Below are positions 50,001-58,093 of a DNA stretch of 64,000 bases, piece after piece (position 1 is the first letter of the stretch; the number at the start of each line of letters is the position of its first letter). The DNA comes from a virus. A program made the translations under genes and the position numbers. The notes under the pieces were generated by a model that ran no database searches, was not told where the DNA came from, and saw nothing but the letters and a program-made list of their open reading frames with translations. The DNA is taken from positions 107,714 to 171,713 of the IMG/VR virus record IMGVR_UViG_3300019458_000002. One strand, given 5' to 3'.

Positions 50001-50656
50001 GGACGTTTGACGCCCTGGTCTCCAGCATTCCTATCTAGGTAAAAACTGGCTGAGGTGCTGATATATAGTTGATTGAAAGCTAAGCGAGCATTTTCCTGGT
50101 TGATTTTATCTCCAGCCGCAAGCCCCGCGATGACAGCATCCCATCCTCTACCCTTAAGTGCAGGGTGTAGGTGTTTTCGAAGCACGCCTTCTGAATCGTC
50201 ATTCTCAGCACCAAGAGAAAGCGGTTCCTGGTTGACCAGGTCAACATTGAACACATAACTAAGAGGAGGCTGAATACCTGCTCCAGATACTGACGCAACA
50301 TTGTTAGAAACATCTAGCTGCCAGATTCCTGGGACAAGGGGAGAAGAAAGATATATGTCAACGACTTCATCGTCTTCATTGAACTTTGTAATCTGAGTAA
50401 TGGTTACGGGAGTTGGACCGACAAAGCTATAGTTCAGTGGATTTAGAGCATCATTAAAGTCTATGGGATTTGTGGTCTTGGGCGTGTTTGTAAAGCGAAC
50501 TCGTAGCCAAGCAGGAGCAATTAGCTCTACGCTATCCAAAGAGAAGTCTCCATCGCACATAGCCACGCCAGGATTGCCGTAGCCTTGAGTTGGGACTAGC
50601 TCAGAATTTAATCCAGATGCATATAATCCGTAGCCAGATGTAATTACTAGAGGCAT
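44087..50656 (-). CDS. Giant tail protein with Kelch-like repeats, LamG-like region and fibre modules
   Basis: 2189 residues, uninterrupted. By rough position: unknown N-terminal tail domain (1-700); a Kelch-like stretch (about 726-820, HVAGGYERWN ... IMVVGGRDP); a LamG/concanavalin-like region (about 820-1260, KIGNAVRFGS, SVSLYINGKFLETF); three copies of the (DRVLVK ... NGVY ... W) module (about 1270-1360, 1450-1535, 1965-2070); a second Kelch-like part (about 1556-1653, GRHFVFGGRG ... IMVVDGLG); and an NFEGPIAYSSKTDN module (about 1690). LamG and Kelch parts could bind sugars or proteins on the host surface. No catalytic residues recognised. Confidence 0.65.
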   Translation of the reverse strand: MPLVITSGYGLYASGLNSELVPTQGYGNPGVAMCDGDFSLDSVELIAPAWLRVRFTNTPKTTNPIDFNDALNPLNYSFVGPTPVTITQITKFNEDDEVVDIYLSSPLVPGIWQLDVSNNVASVSGAGIQPPLSYVFNVDLVNQEPLSLGAENDDSEGVLRKHLHPALKGRGWDAVIAGLAAGDKINQENARLAFNQLYISTSASFYLDRNAGDQGVKRPPNIGISDDLYRQLAIVFKSNQLTQEAFLEVLEVFYGTDAVKAYVQSDVEELYTFTNGATLSFLVDEKQVVNVVFNRADFARLRKATAIEVAYTITRTAKEQGSNAFAIAFKDPVTAKTYVRIYSGSRGLSSGIRVTGGTAQATLQFSQNIFPIVGPPPSLPSWEISIPTEYPFNNKRVRFNLLTVGFFNLQKLHIGDYVIIRGSEFLPGNRGQFRIVNVVFTPTEQYFEVENQVGAAQALVEQCEYDCLMLFRPIKRTIYDNIRFVVVAQHDKEIDVVLPATTQAVGRHMRTGAYAQAGETFTASEAHRDKFGVLTIDTGTPIENELKVGDQVIIDGLYGDLTAPEIVLGAPSGTVAPNGTVTGSTNYSEGAIWSQDTTLDLVYNKVCDILDGKTAVTLPGRRLNSTGEITMVGEFNLFQVTGINDIGGLKQFLYKYKNFSGGNGEATIRDDYFLIQDVGGASNDKLDFYYGGGVTTPWAGMIGSTILSTFRRARVDTVAATITKLDLAPLNTAVGEGMGICQFSTSDDLHVAGGYERWNIATDKVQTYSKSGDSWSLEAPLPRRVLQGTIARNNENFGQIMVVGGRDPVPNYPQKPQPTVLMFDFEDAAGPTFVDSVTGVELTQGVAPRPTGKIGNAVRFGSLASLISSPGAEQTALNTAIYSNWTMMGWITSKEGTVFSNGGTGLSTTDNVLIEFGLSIFPTADSSQRKFYFVWENNTGVPVSAASSIPFEINMPIPHSDTQPVFYHYALKKQIQEVPVNTLPLPLRSFVGVTFPDNVTITAVGGMDVEITKDTGSWNLTTQFIGDHFLIANGSLNEFFGENRGSYIVTNITSSTIYATKFANNPPDGIARTTPTAGGTITVVALPDNTATFTHSGTPFISVVEGDTVLIPGLSTGGPVGPFNTLNEGDWVVVTKNSSSQLTLARPPGQAFQAFSEGPISITFDSEFQVFNAGGLNQPTTQTVLVNLASDDSSFFQGRGTYSVSLYINGKFLETFPDKGNCEDGVDALLRLGSSSKGFLLPSGAATGTYLGNIDLFSMYKDPVWVKVATTTDTVLSGLQIIDGFQLEEGHRVLVLFQSNPSENGVYTATAGAWSRSTVLDTSADFTLNRFYKVELGDTWSNTTWGVDQDNTVVVGVSAISFTPHNDTSINDSVIRKIFQGQVGTIHEASSSVSQETVPRRIEVKVATTRSLEETFPDAEITFVGNGSSKRITIINPNDPDFLKFDSLSVIVDDRILIKDEGRFRKSTDNGVYVVKSFVGPINNNYIAVLARTDDLMESHQFIQYIDVVVATGEVNASSEWILNTPAPIVVDTTAIRFGDFPNHGGHVYNNTFAAREPFSGWQWRTEAPMAYARYGHAMVSLPDGRHFVFGGRGFNVNSGSRLAQPLSSCEVFEPSERYWRMLPPMACERVWCKAKYLPAINQIMVVDGLGIDPGSEKIVSNLVDPENAGSTSINFDIEDYDLFPENGNVYIGIGTTNFEGPIAYSSKTDNVTYGTLNFATPLVKSHAAKELVNIAGETAEFFDLKTYSWVKGNFTIPRERAFCSAAGLSFEGNDVSAIFGGAKVKFPQATLQSEKFDYILSPGAESFMAGGINGVLHEVLEVNDPDLVTIFKVKTPNYAFITTETEEFTITKAKALESAIPGPYMWNPASGVGITSIVARAGIKLSKGHKYSKLPLLADINDQAPSLRFPNEKGFLSINFGTNRASQPIPYLATGAGAVLSFHENVVLATNTPLPPNVPSGAGPTKTLTGANNGLLIVDGISVSVGDRILVKNLLLLPENNGIYEVIQTGSPSLPFILTRAPDFNQVMAGNVESNAYVLVEEGHSNYNTGWRLSNTGLIVLETTPLTFLLTNVNELVLDGEFEFPENVDRGDEITLLFVPHAFVPENPEELGSFYVTDSPSGRVAAQKFIEAIKAAGFKMNLDIVYPGDRGLAGEGFPDSDFYKLSDQVMVWAGSEIDEELSEAKGNG

Positions 50657-50660
50657 GAGA

Positions 50661-53600
50661 TTATTGTCCTACGAATGTCACCGATATGTCGTTTACTAGG
50701 TCCAGAACAAGCAGTTTTTCAAAGGGCTGAACTCGAATCAGGTCGTTGATTGAGTTATAATTTGGGCTGATGATACTCACGGAGATGACACCTACAACGC
50801 TTCCTGCAGCAGAGATTAGGTCGCTGAAGGAGATGGATTGTCCAACTGCGCTCTGGTTGATTTCTGTGGCTACAGCTGAGCGTACGCGGTCTCCAAGCTC
50901 ATTGAGGGGCACGCCTGTGCGGGCTCTAACAGACAAAGATACCTTGATTCTCTTGACGATAGGTCCAGAGATGTTCACCTGACTTCCATTGGCTGCGACA
51001 CCAGGGTATGTATCGGGGTCAGAGGGGACTCCATACACAACCTTGTTGGCTTCTCCAACTAGGCCCGTATTGTAACGATATGCGTCGATACCGCTAAAGG
51101 TATCCGTTGAGAACTCCAACTTGTCTCGGGCTGTAATGATAGAGCCTAGGGCGCTTGAAATGCTACCAAAGGAATAAGACGTATCAAAGAACAGGTCGGT
51201 CTTGGTTCCGTCTTCCTGATTTGGATAGATTCCAAAGATTTTCTTGATAAAGTGGGCTGGTGAAGATTCATAGACGTTGACGAGAGATACACGAGAAGCC
51301 CCTAAAGTTAGGGTTCCAGGGGAAGCATTCAAAACTTGCTGTGTTGTTCTCTGAGAGATGTCTAGACGAATCTTTGTTGTGTTAGTGAACTGGAAGCCGG
51401 TCCCATCCTGCCCAACTTCAAGAATTTTGAAACTTCCTTTGTTTCCTGCTCCCCATAGGTCGGTATTTATTGATAGGGTATCTCCTGGCATAACGCTGTT
51501 TGACGAATAGCCTTCAAAGTTAGTGAAGAACGTTCCTTCAATGGCATTTGGATTTTCAATCCAAACGGTTTCCGCGTAGAAGAACTTAGGGAAGTCAAAG
51601 TTTTCTTCAATGTACTTTCCAGAAGTTACCCGAACAACCCTGAATACTCCTTCATTAGCAGAAGGGGTCATAAGGAACTCGGTATCGATTACTTCGTTCT
51701 CTATGATGACCGTGTTTCTAACAAGTCTTAGCCAGTCACCTTCTTTTAGAACCTCGGTTGGTCCATTGAAGCTGCTGATGAAACTGCTAATCTGTAGAAC
51801 ACTTGGCAGGCTTGAGTTGCGAATAATGGTTATGCCGACTAGGTCACCTTCACGTTCAAAACTTAGTAGGGAGAAATCTCCGTTGGTTTCGCAAATCTTG
51901 TTGTATAGATTTACGGTTCCAGGATAGAATTCAACTACGCCATCTGTAGTAATAGATGAAATCTCTGAGGATGCCATAAAGATTCCGGGCTTAAGTATAT
52001 TTTCGGTGTTGTTGATGTCTACGTATGCTCCACCCAAGAGTCCTGTAGCATTCTCTTTGCTGATGATAGCAACCATGCCGTCTAGAATTGGATTTGGGGA
52101 TGAGTTATCGACATCGTACTTCAATGAAGTGCCGAATACATTGGCAGTAATATTGTTGGCTGTGCCGCCTTGAACCTGAACCCCACCAACAGAACCGGCT
52201 GTTAAGGTGGAGATTTGAACACGATTGCCAGAGTCAGACTCCTCAACCTGAGAAACGTTGAATAGACCAGAGATGGCGGGCGTATTCAGCCAACGCCGAA
52301 CGGTGTGTGCATGAATAGGAACAATGCGAACTTCTTCGTTTGCCCAATCGCTATCTGTTGACAAGCTGCCAGTGATAGGCATCTTGAAGTCAAAACCGTA
52401 ATGTAGAGCTACGTTAGGAGGAAGCGTAGTCTTTGATACGTGATTTAAACCATCAGACATGAAGTAGCCTGCCTGTGAATCAAATGTCTCTGCCCAAGTG
52501 GACATAGTGATGATTCCAGTACCCGTTCCTAAAACAGTTCCTATGATAGGAACTTTAGAATCTTCTTCATTAGCAAGCCCATTAACCGCATCCACAATAT
52601 CCTTTGCAGAACTCCCGAAATTCTGAAAGATGACTACGCTGGTATCTTGTGTAAGTGGTGCCCATTCAGTTTGTCTACTGAGTACACCCAAGGTGTAGGG
52701 GTCGTTTCCGTTAAACCCTCTGTCTAGAACATATGCGCTCAAGTATTGGGCTCCGTGAGATAGAACCTGATAAGTTCTTAATTTAGCAATTGGGTCACCA
52801 AACTGGGTTACACCAATAGAAGATACGTAGTCTCCATCTGATAAAGCTACGTCAAACAGTGACTCACCCTCAGAATTGAAAGATACGTTGCCAATATTTG
52901 GAGTAGGAGCTACAACCCCAACATCTGTAGATGTAAAACGAACATCTTGCGTGCCTGCAATCAGGTTTGCTGGGTCGACTGAAGTTAGGGTGATTACTCC
53001 GCTTGTCCAGTTTACATCGGTGCTGTTCAAATATAGCTTATCGCCAGGGCTCAATCCTGTGCTGGATGGCCCAGTTGATGGAGTTGCATCAGGAATGGTT
53101 AGGGTAAGAGTTGTCTCATTAAGACCATCTCTTTCAGCAGACTCCACTGTGAAGCCTAGGAAGAAATAGTTTACGGTGACTCCTGGACCAGGGGCCAACA
53201 CAATTGCTTGTCCAAAGAAGGAGTTGTTAAAGTTACTTGGTTGAAATGTGTTGCCGGTTCTTTCTGCTCCAGAACCCAGTACAATCTCAACGTTGATTTT
53301 CTGACGACTGTTGTTTTCTACCAACGTAGATTTGTCAGGAGTGACCACTCTTGCAGTAATTTGCTGGTCTGCCTCATCTGGATATACGTATCGAACAAGC
53401 GCGTTATTCCCTTCAGCGCCAAAGCGATAATATCTCCAAAGCACAGAGCGTGTGGCATCGGCTTCATGGCTCTTTGTGCGAGCTTTCATGTAGATGGCGA
53501 AGTCATTGAAGTCGTATTCTAGACCGAATGCTACGGCCAAACTCTGGTTACTGTTGTCCAGGTCCTTAAATTCGTTTGTACTACCATATGTACTTGTGGT

Positions 53601-56600
53601 AGGAGTTAGTTTTCGGAACATGTTGACTGGATATCTCTTTGTAAGGACATCCTTGTCAATCACGACAGACAAATCATCTTCAGGTCCAATGGCGAATGGG
53701 TTAGTAATAGAAATCCGCTCATTCGGCATAGATTCGTGTAGGAAAGTGGAGCGAAGCCCGACCTTGTAGTAGCCCCTGTCTGCATTATAGTCTTCTACTA
53801 GAGAGACAAGGCTGCTAAATCCTTCGTTAAGGCCCCAGTTTAGACCAAGGTCATCGCTATTCATTAGCCTATTTAGGATATTGACCTTTTGTCCACCATC
53901 GATGACACCGTTTAGAAATGCAGTGATTGGCCAATCAAGAGTTCCAGAATCAGTTGTGTAGTTAATTAGCGTTGGTTCAAAGTTGGTTGTACCAACATCA
54001 GAGTTTCCTGATTCGGTGCTACCAAAGTGATTCGTAAGGTTGTTAAAATAGTCAACCTCTAGACCAAAGGCCTCTTTCATTTCTGGTTCGATTGCAACAA
54101 GGGCAATGTCACCATCAACATCAAAACTGTTTGTACGAATTCGAGTCTTGTCTGTCAAGTATGTAGAAGCTAGGGCACCTTTCAGAGTTTCATTTAGAGT
54201 TTCAGACAGGTTAAATGCTGTGTATGAACCAGCTGGAACGGTTAGTTGCTGGACATAGTTGTCACTGCGGACAATGGTTACACCAGCAGCAGTCAAGATG
54301 ACACCAGTTGTGTCTACGATAGGGTCTAGAATCTCGTTTACATTGACTAGGTCGGTGCCGCTGCCGCCAATAGCTACGTTTCCTCCAGTCTGTGTTAGCT
54401 GATGAGAAATAGCAGAGCTTTCTTGAGAGGTAACGTTATACGAATTAGGGAACAAAACACGACGAGTGCCTGAGGGGGTACCTATTACGTTAACTGGATT
54501 CCAATCAGTAATCCAGGTTGGCGTATTGGGCTCAGGAAAGAACCCCGTGAATTGCCAAGTTTCTCTGATAGCTGGACCAGCGTTGGCAATGTCAAACATA
54601 AAGCTGAATGTGCCAACAAGCTCAAGGAAATCTAGCTTACCTAGAGCAACAATGTTTTCGACGTTGACGCTTGACGCATCCACCATCTTCAAGATTTTGC
54701 TGTCTACAACAGAGAATGTTTTAATCTCGGTGGTTTCAGTAAAGGTTATCGTTGCTGAACCAACACCGCCTCCAGAAGTAATATCAACTTCTTCTTGGTT
54801 AGTGTGCCAAGAAGTTCCTGCTTGGGTTCCGTTCTTGACGTAGAATGTGGGCTTCAGATAAAATTCAGCTGCTGAATTTAGGTCAACAACCCGTGTCCAT
54901 GCGCCCGCTGCCACAAGATATACGCCATTCTGAGATAGAGTTATCTGATTCTTTACTAAGACACGGTCTCCTGCAACCACAGACACAGTGTCAATAACCT
55001 GTGGAGCAGCCAGAACAATGTTGGCTGTTGTAGCTGCTTTGACTGGTTTCTTAGCTGGATGGTCAAAACTTACACGCGCAGGCTCGGATGGTTCCCATGC
55101 ATTCCCAGAGATGTTGTATGTGGTATACGTATCAAAGTTACCGATAGAATACTCGGAACTATTGCCTACAGCTAGGAGTCGGTTACTATCAACCCTTTCT
55201 AGTCCAAACACAGCTCTTCCAACGTCCATGTTGGCTCGTATTGTGAAAACTGTTCCGTCGAAGCTATCTGTCTTGCTAGATAGACTACCACCGCTATCCA
55301 TGCCACCAACCACAAAGATACTTGTCCCAACTAGAACTGCTCTGTGACTGTGACGGCCTCGACCTACCCCAAATGAAGGAGACGAAAGTAAGGATAGGCC
55401 ATCGGGTGCTAGAACATAGCAGTTAACCACGGCCAATCCATTGGAGTCCATGCCGCCCGCAATAAACACCCTGTTGTCGGAAAGTAGGTTAACTGTTAAC
55501 CTAGAAACAGGAATTGTAAGAGAAACAGGAGAAATGGACCAAGAATCAAGAGTTGGGTCATAGATTTCAATGGAGTTCAAAAGGACTCCATTCTGGTCTT
55601 CCCCGCCTGCTACCAATACCTTGCCGTTGCTAAGACGAGCCGCTGCAAAGTTTTTGCGAGATGTAGACATGCTGGCCGCAAATGTCCATTCACCCGTTAT
55701 ATTGTTCCATAGCTCTGCAGTAGCTGTTACGGAATTCTCACTTGCAAACTCTAAAGAAGGAGATGTGATACCGCCAATAGATATAACTTCGCCACTCGTA
55801 AGAGCTACGGCTTCTCTTGAAGACCGGGCCAAGTTCATGTTCTTTTTTACTAGAACCACGTAGTTGAATTCTGGGTCAACCTCGGACACTCGCCACACTT
55901 GGCGCTGGGTATCATTGAAGCTTTCATCCCAAAGAATCAGGAAGTCACCAGGCTTGACACTCTTAAATGGCTGATTTGCCAAAGTAGCAGTCATATGAAC
56001 ACGAAGTCCCCATGCCTGAAATTTCTCAATCTCAAACGTATATCGGGCACCGAACTTATGAGCAACAGGCGTTGCATTAGAGTCCACTGCCATCCACATG
56101 CGGACATCGTTCAGAAGAGCAACGGGGTCAATGCTAGGCGACTCAATGAATGAGCGTGTCCATTCAGTTCCTAGTGTGAGTTTGTCACCCAGAGAAAGGA
56201 TTTTGGAGAGTCTGAACTGGCTGACGTTGCGGTCTAAAACATAGTCTTTATCAGTTCCAAATGCTTGCACTTGGTCGAAGATTTTTCCTACTAGGCTTGT
56301 GGTAACTGGGTCTATGACAATAGATGCGCTGGCCACAAAGCCCTTGTTCGAAGTCACAACCAGTTGGTCGTTGGCAACAGTAACTGTGATTCCAGGGATT
56401 CGTGCATTTAGTACAGTCGCCCATGCCTCTAGACTGTTGTTGCCTACAGCTGCGTACCCTGTATTGAGGTCGAAGAAATCTTGGTCGGTGATTGTGTATA
56501 CAGCCGAGGGAGTGCCATCAACAGCAATGCCAAGTGTCTGGCTGCCACTGATAATAGACCAGCCATCAAAGTCCCGGCTAAGGATGATGGCCGCTGTCCC

Positions 56601-58061
56601 ATCCTTGTTTAGGATGCGGTCGTTTTTGTAAAGAAGAGTTGTAAAATGACGATTAGCGGCAAACCGGATTTCAAGGTTTGCGTCAATGTTTGGCTCAAGA
56701 ACCGGAACAAGTTCTACATCGTCATTTGACTCGTTGCGAGAAAACAGAACAACGTTCTTGCCGCCATTTAGGGTTCGTGCGCCAAAGTCAATATCTGGGT
56801 TTCCATTGATAGAAGAAGAAACTTCGTAAGCAGACGCATTTTGGATTGACACGAAGTCAGAGCTTCTGAATGTGTGTACACGTAAGACTCCACCTACCTT
56901 GACCGCAAGCTGGGCAGCTTCTTCTAGAATGTATGGGGCTTCCTTCTGAGAGACTACGAAAGCTTTGGCAATGGGTCTGTTTGTTGCCTGTAGGAAGCGT
57001 TCCCCGCCCCCTGCAGCGTCGATAATAGCTTCGAAGCCCACGCCATCAGTCTGTTCTTCATAACCGCTGCCATCGTCAATAAAGAGGGTGCTGGCTACGT
57101 CTGTGGTTGCGACGATAGAGCTTGAGGTGACGCGCCTATTTTCATCTGGAGAAATAATATTCGAAATGGAAGTAACGATTGCGAGGTCAGTACCTTTTTG
57201 ACGTGTTGCCCTAGTGCTCTTGATACGCTCGCGATATGTAATGTCATCTTCGGAAGCGAGACCATTTGTGAATGGTAGTGGGTTAGTGACTGCTGCACCT
57301 GGGAATGGAGTAGTTGCGAATTCGATTATTGACCCAGAAATTACATTTCCATCAAGGCCTGGAACACTGCAAGACACCAAAACATCTTCGATTTGGTTTT
57401 CTCCATCTGGTAGGACAGAGGTGTATGTTGTTCGAAACTCTACAACACTTGCGTTGTTAATTTGGGGCGTCCGAACCACCGTACCAGCTGTAATTGTACG
57501 GTCGCCTCCTTGGCCAAGAACAACCTCTTCAGCTACATTATGGAATTTGGTTGTGGGAGTGGATAGATTCAGAGTTACGTAAGTGCCATTGTCTGTTTTT
57601 GAAGAATATGCGATAGGGCCTTCGAAGTTTAGTGTTCCTCTACCGATGTAGATGTTACCTGAGGTTGTAAATAGCGCTGCATCTACTGCGTTAATATTGA
57701 TTAAAACAGAGCCCACAATTGGAGGGCTAGTGCCTTGGAAGACCCGGCTTGAGATTTTCTCAAAACTCTCATCGGTTATGACCACCTTGCCATTAGATTC
57801 TTCGGCTTCTAAACGAAGAATGTCTTCATCGGCACCAATACGGTCAAGAGCAATACCTTCAGAGCGGTCTAGTGCCCGAGAAGCAAGTAAGTTAAAGATG
57901 TCTTGCGAAGTGCGGACGTCGCTCTGAGCCGCAGCTTCCATCGTAGATAGAATTGCGGAACCAACCTTCAGATTTTTTAGACCGAATCGTGAGACTAAGG
58001 CCTCGGTCATTTCTCCTAGGGTCTGCGGATAACTGCGGAAGTTAGGAATATCGTTTGCCAT
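50661..58061 (-). CDS. Giant baseplate J-like protein with inserted Kelch-like propeller
   Basis: 2466 residues. The N-terminal about 330 residues look like Baseplate_J/gp6 family: early helices (LGEMTEALVSRFGLKN), GIALDRIGADEDILR, SCSVPGLDGNVISGSI, TNPLPFTNGLASEDDITYRE and RIKSTRATRQKGT. The last about 110 (IKVSLSVRARTGVPLNELGD ... VVGVISVSII) match the family C-terminus. Between lies some 2000 residues, including five or more Kelch-type blades (about 748-994; GKVLVAGGEDQNG, NRVFIAGGMDSNG, SIFVVGGMDSGG) and one DRVLVKN module (about 1018-1108). Family members are usually a few hundred residues long. Probably wedge protein with surface-exposed arms. Confidence 0.72.
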   Translation of the reverse strand: MANDIPNFRSYPQTLGEMTEALVSRFGLKNLKVGSAILSTMEAAAQSDVRTSQDIFNLLASRALDRSEGIALDRIGADEDILRLEAEESNGKVVITDESFEKISSRVFQGTSPPIVGSVLININAVDAALFTTSGNIYIGRGTLNFEGPIAYSSKTDNGTYVTLNLSTPTTKFHNVAEEVVLGQGGDRTITAGTVVRTPQINNASVVEFRTTYTSVLPDGENQIEDVLVSCSVPGLDGNVISGSIIEFATTPFPGAAVTNPLPFTNGLASEDDITYRERIKSTRATRQKGTDLAIVTSISNIISPDENRRVTSSSIVATTDVASTLFIDDGSGYEEQTDGVGFEAIIDAAGGGERFLQATNRPIAKAFVVSQKEAPYILEEAAQLAVKVGGVLRVHTFRSSDFVSIQNASAYEVSSSINGNPDIDFGARTLNGGKNVVLFSRNESNDDVELVPVLEPNIDANLEIRFAANRHFTTLLYKNDRILNKDGTAAIILSRDFDGWSIISGSQTLGIAVDGTPSAVYTITDQDFFDLNTGYAAVGNNSLEAWATVLNARIPGITVTVANDQLVVTSNKGFVASASIVIDPVTTSLVGKIFDQVQAFGTDKDYVLDRNVSQFRLSKILSLGDKLTLGTEWTRSFIESPSIDPVALLNDVRMWMAVDSNATPVAHKFGARYTFEIEKFQAWGLRVHMTATLANQPFKSVKPGDFLILWDESFNDTQRQVWRVSEVDPEFNYVVLVKKNMNLARSSREAVALTSGEVISIGGITSPSLEFASENSVTATAELWNNITGEWTFAASMSTSRKNFAAARLSNGKVLVAGGEDQNGVLLNSIEIYDPTLDSWSISPVSLTIPVSRLTVNLLSDNRVFIAGGMDSNGLAVVNCYVLAPDGLSLLSSPSFGVGRGRHSHRAVLVGTSIFVVGGMDSGGSLSSKTDSFDGTVFTIRANMDVGRAVFGLERVDSNRLLAVGNSSEYSIGNFDTYTTYNISGNAWEPSEPARVSFDHPAKKPVKAATTANIVLAAPQVIDTVSVVAGDRVLVKNQITLSQNGVYLVAAGAWTRVVDLNSAAEFYLKPTFYVKNGTQAGTSWHTNQEEVDITSGGGVGSATITFTETTEIKTFSVVDSKILKMVDASSVNVENIVALGKLDFLELVGTFSFMFDIANAGPAIRETWQFTGFFPEPNTPTWITDWNPVNVIGTPSGTRRVLFPNSYNVTSQESSAISHQLTQTGGNVAIGGSGTDLVNVNEILDPIVDTTGVILTAAGVTIVRSDNYVQQLTVPAGSYTAFNLSETLNETLKGALASTYLTDKTRIRTNSFDVDGDIALVAIEPEMKEAFGLEVDYFNNLTNHFGSTESGNSDVGTTNFEPTLINYTTDSGTLDWPITAFLNGVIDGGQKVNILNRLMNSDDLGLNWGLNEGFSSLVSLVEDYNADRGYYKVGLRSTFLHESMPNERISITNPFAIGPEDDLSVVIDKDVLTKRYPVNMFRKLTPTTSTYGSTNEFKDLDNSNQSLAVAFGLEYDFNDFAIYMKARTKSHEADATRSVLWRYYRFGAEGNNALVRYVYPDEADQQITARVVTPDKSTLVENNSRQKINVEIVLGSGAERTGNTFQPSNFNNSFFGQAIVLAPGPGVTVNYFFLGFTVESAERDGLNETTLTLTIPDATPSTGPSSTGLSPGDKLYLNSTDVNWTSGVITLTSVDPANLIAGTQDVRFTSTDVGVVAPTPNIGNVSFNSEGESLFDVALSDGDYVSSIGVTQFGDPIAKLRTYQVLSHGAQYLSAYVLDRGFNGNDPYTLGVLSRQTEWAPLTQDTSVVIFQNFGSSAKDIVDAVNGLANEEDSKVPIIGTVLGTGTGIITMSTWAETFDSQAGYFMSDGLNHVSKTTLPPNVALHYGFDFKMPITGSLSTDSDWANEEVRIVPIHAHTVRRWLNTPAISGLFNVSQVEESDSGNRVQISTLTAGSVGGVQVQGGTANNITANVFGTSLKYDVDNSSPNPILDGMVAIISKENATGLLGGAYVDINNTENILKPGIFMASSEISSITTDGVVEFYPGTVNLYNKICETNGDFSLLSFEREGDLVGITIIRNSSLPSVLQISSFISSFNGPTEVLKEGDWLRLVRNTVIIENEVIDTEFLMTPSANEGVFRVVRVTSGKYIEENFDFPKFFYAETVWIENPNAIEGTFFTNFEGYSSNSVMPGDTLSINTDLWGAGNKGSFKILEVGQDGTGFQFTNTTKIRLDISQRTTQQVLNASPGTLTLGASRVSLVNVYESSPAHFIKKIFGIYPNQEDGTKTDLFFDTSYSFGSISSALGSIITARDKLEFSTDTFSGIDAYRYNTGLVGEANKVVYGVPSDPDTYPGVAANGSQVNISGPIVKRIKVSLSVRARTGVPLNELGDRVRSAVATEINQSAVGQSISFSDLISAAGSVVGVISVSIISPNYNSINDLIRVQPFEKLLVLDLVNDISVTFVGQ

Positions 58062-58075
58062 TTAATCTTCTGAAA

Positions 58076-58085
58076 CTAAGATTGT
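58076..58085 (-). promoter_or_regulatory. Intercistronic ACAATCTTAG element (copy 2)
   Basis: AAAGACAATCTTAGT on the minus strand, 14 bases before the ATG of the 2466-residue protein, identical over 15 bases to copy 1 at 43.65 kb despite unrelated flanking genes. Confidence 0.4.
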
Positions 58086-58093
58086 CTTTGTGG

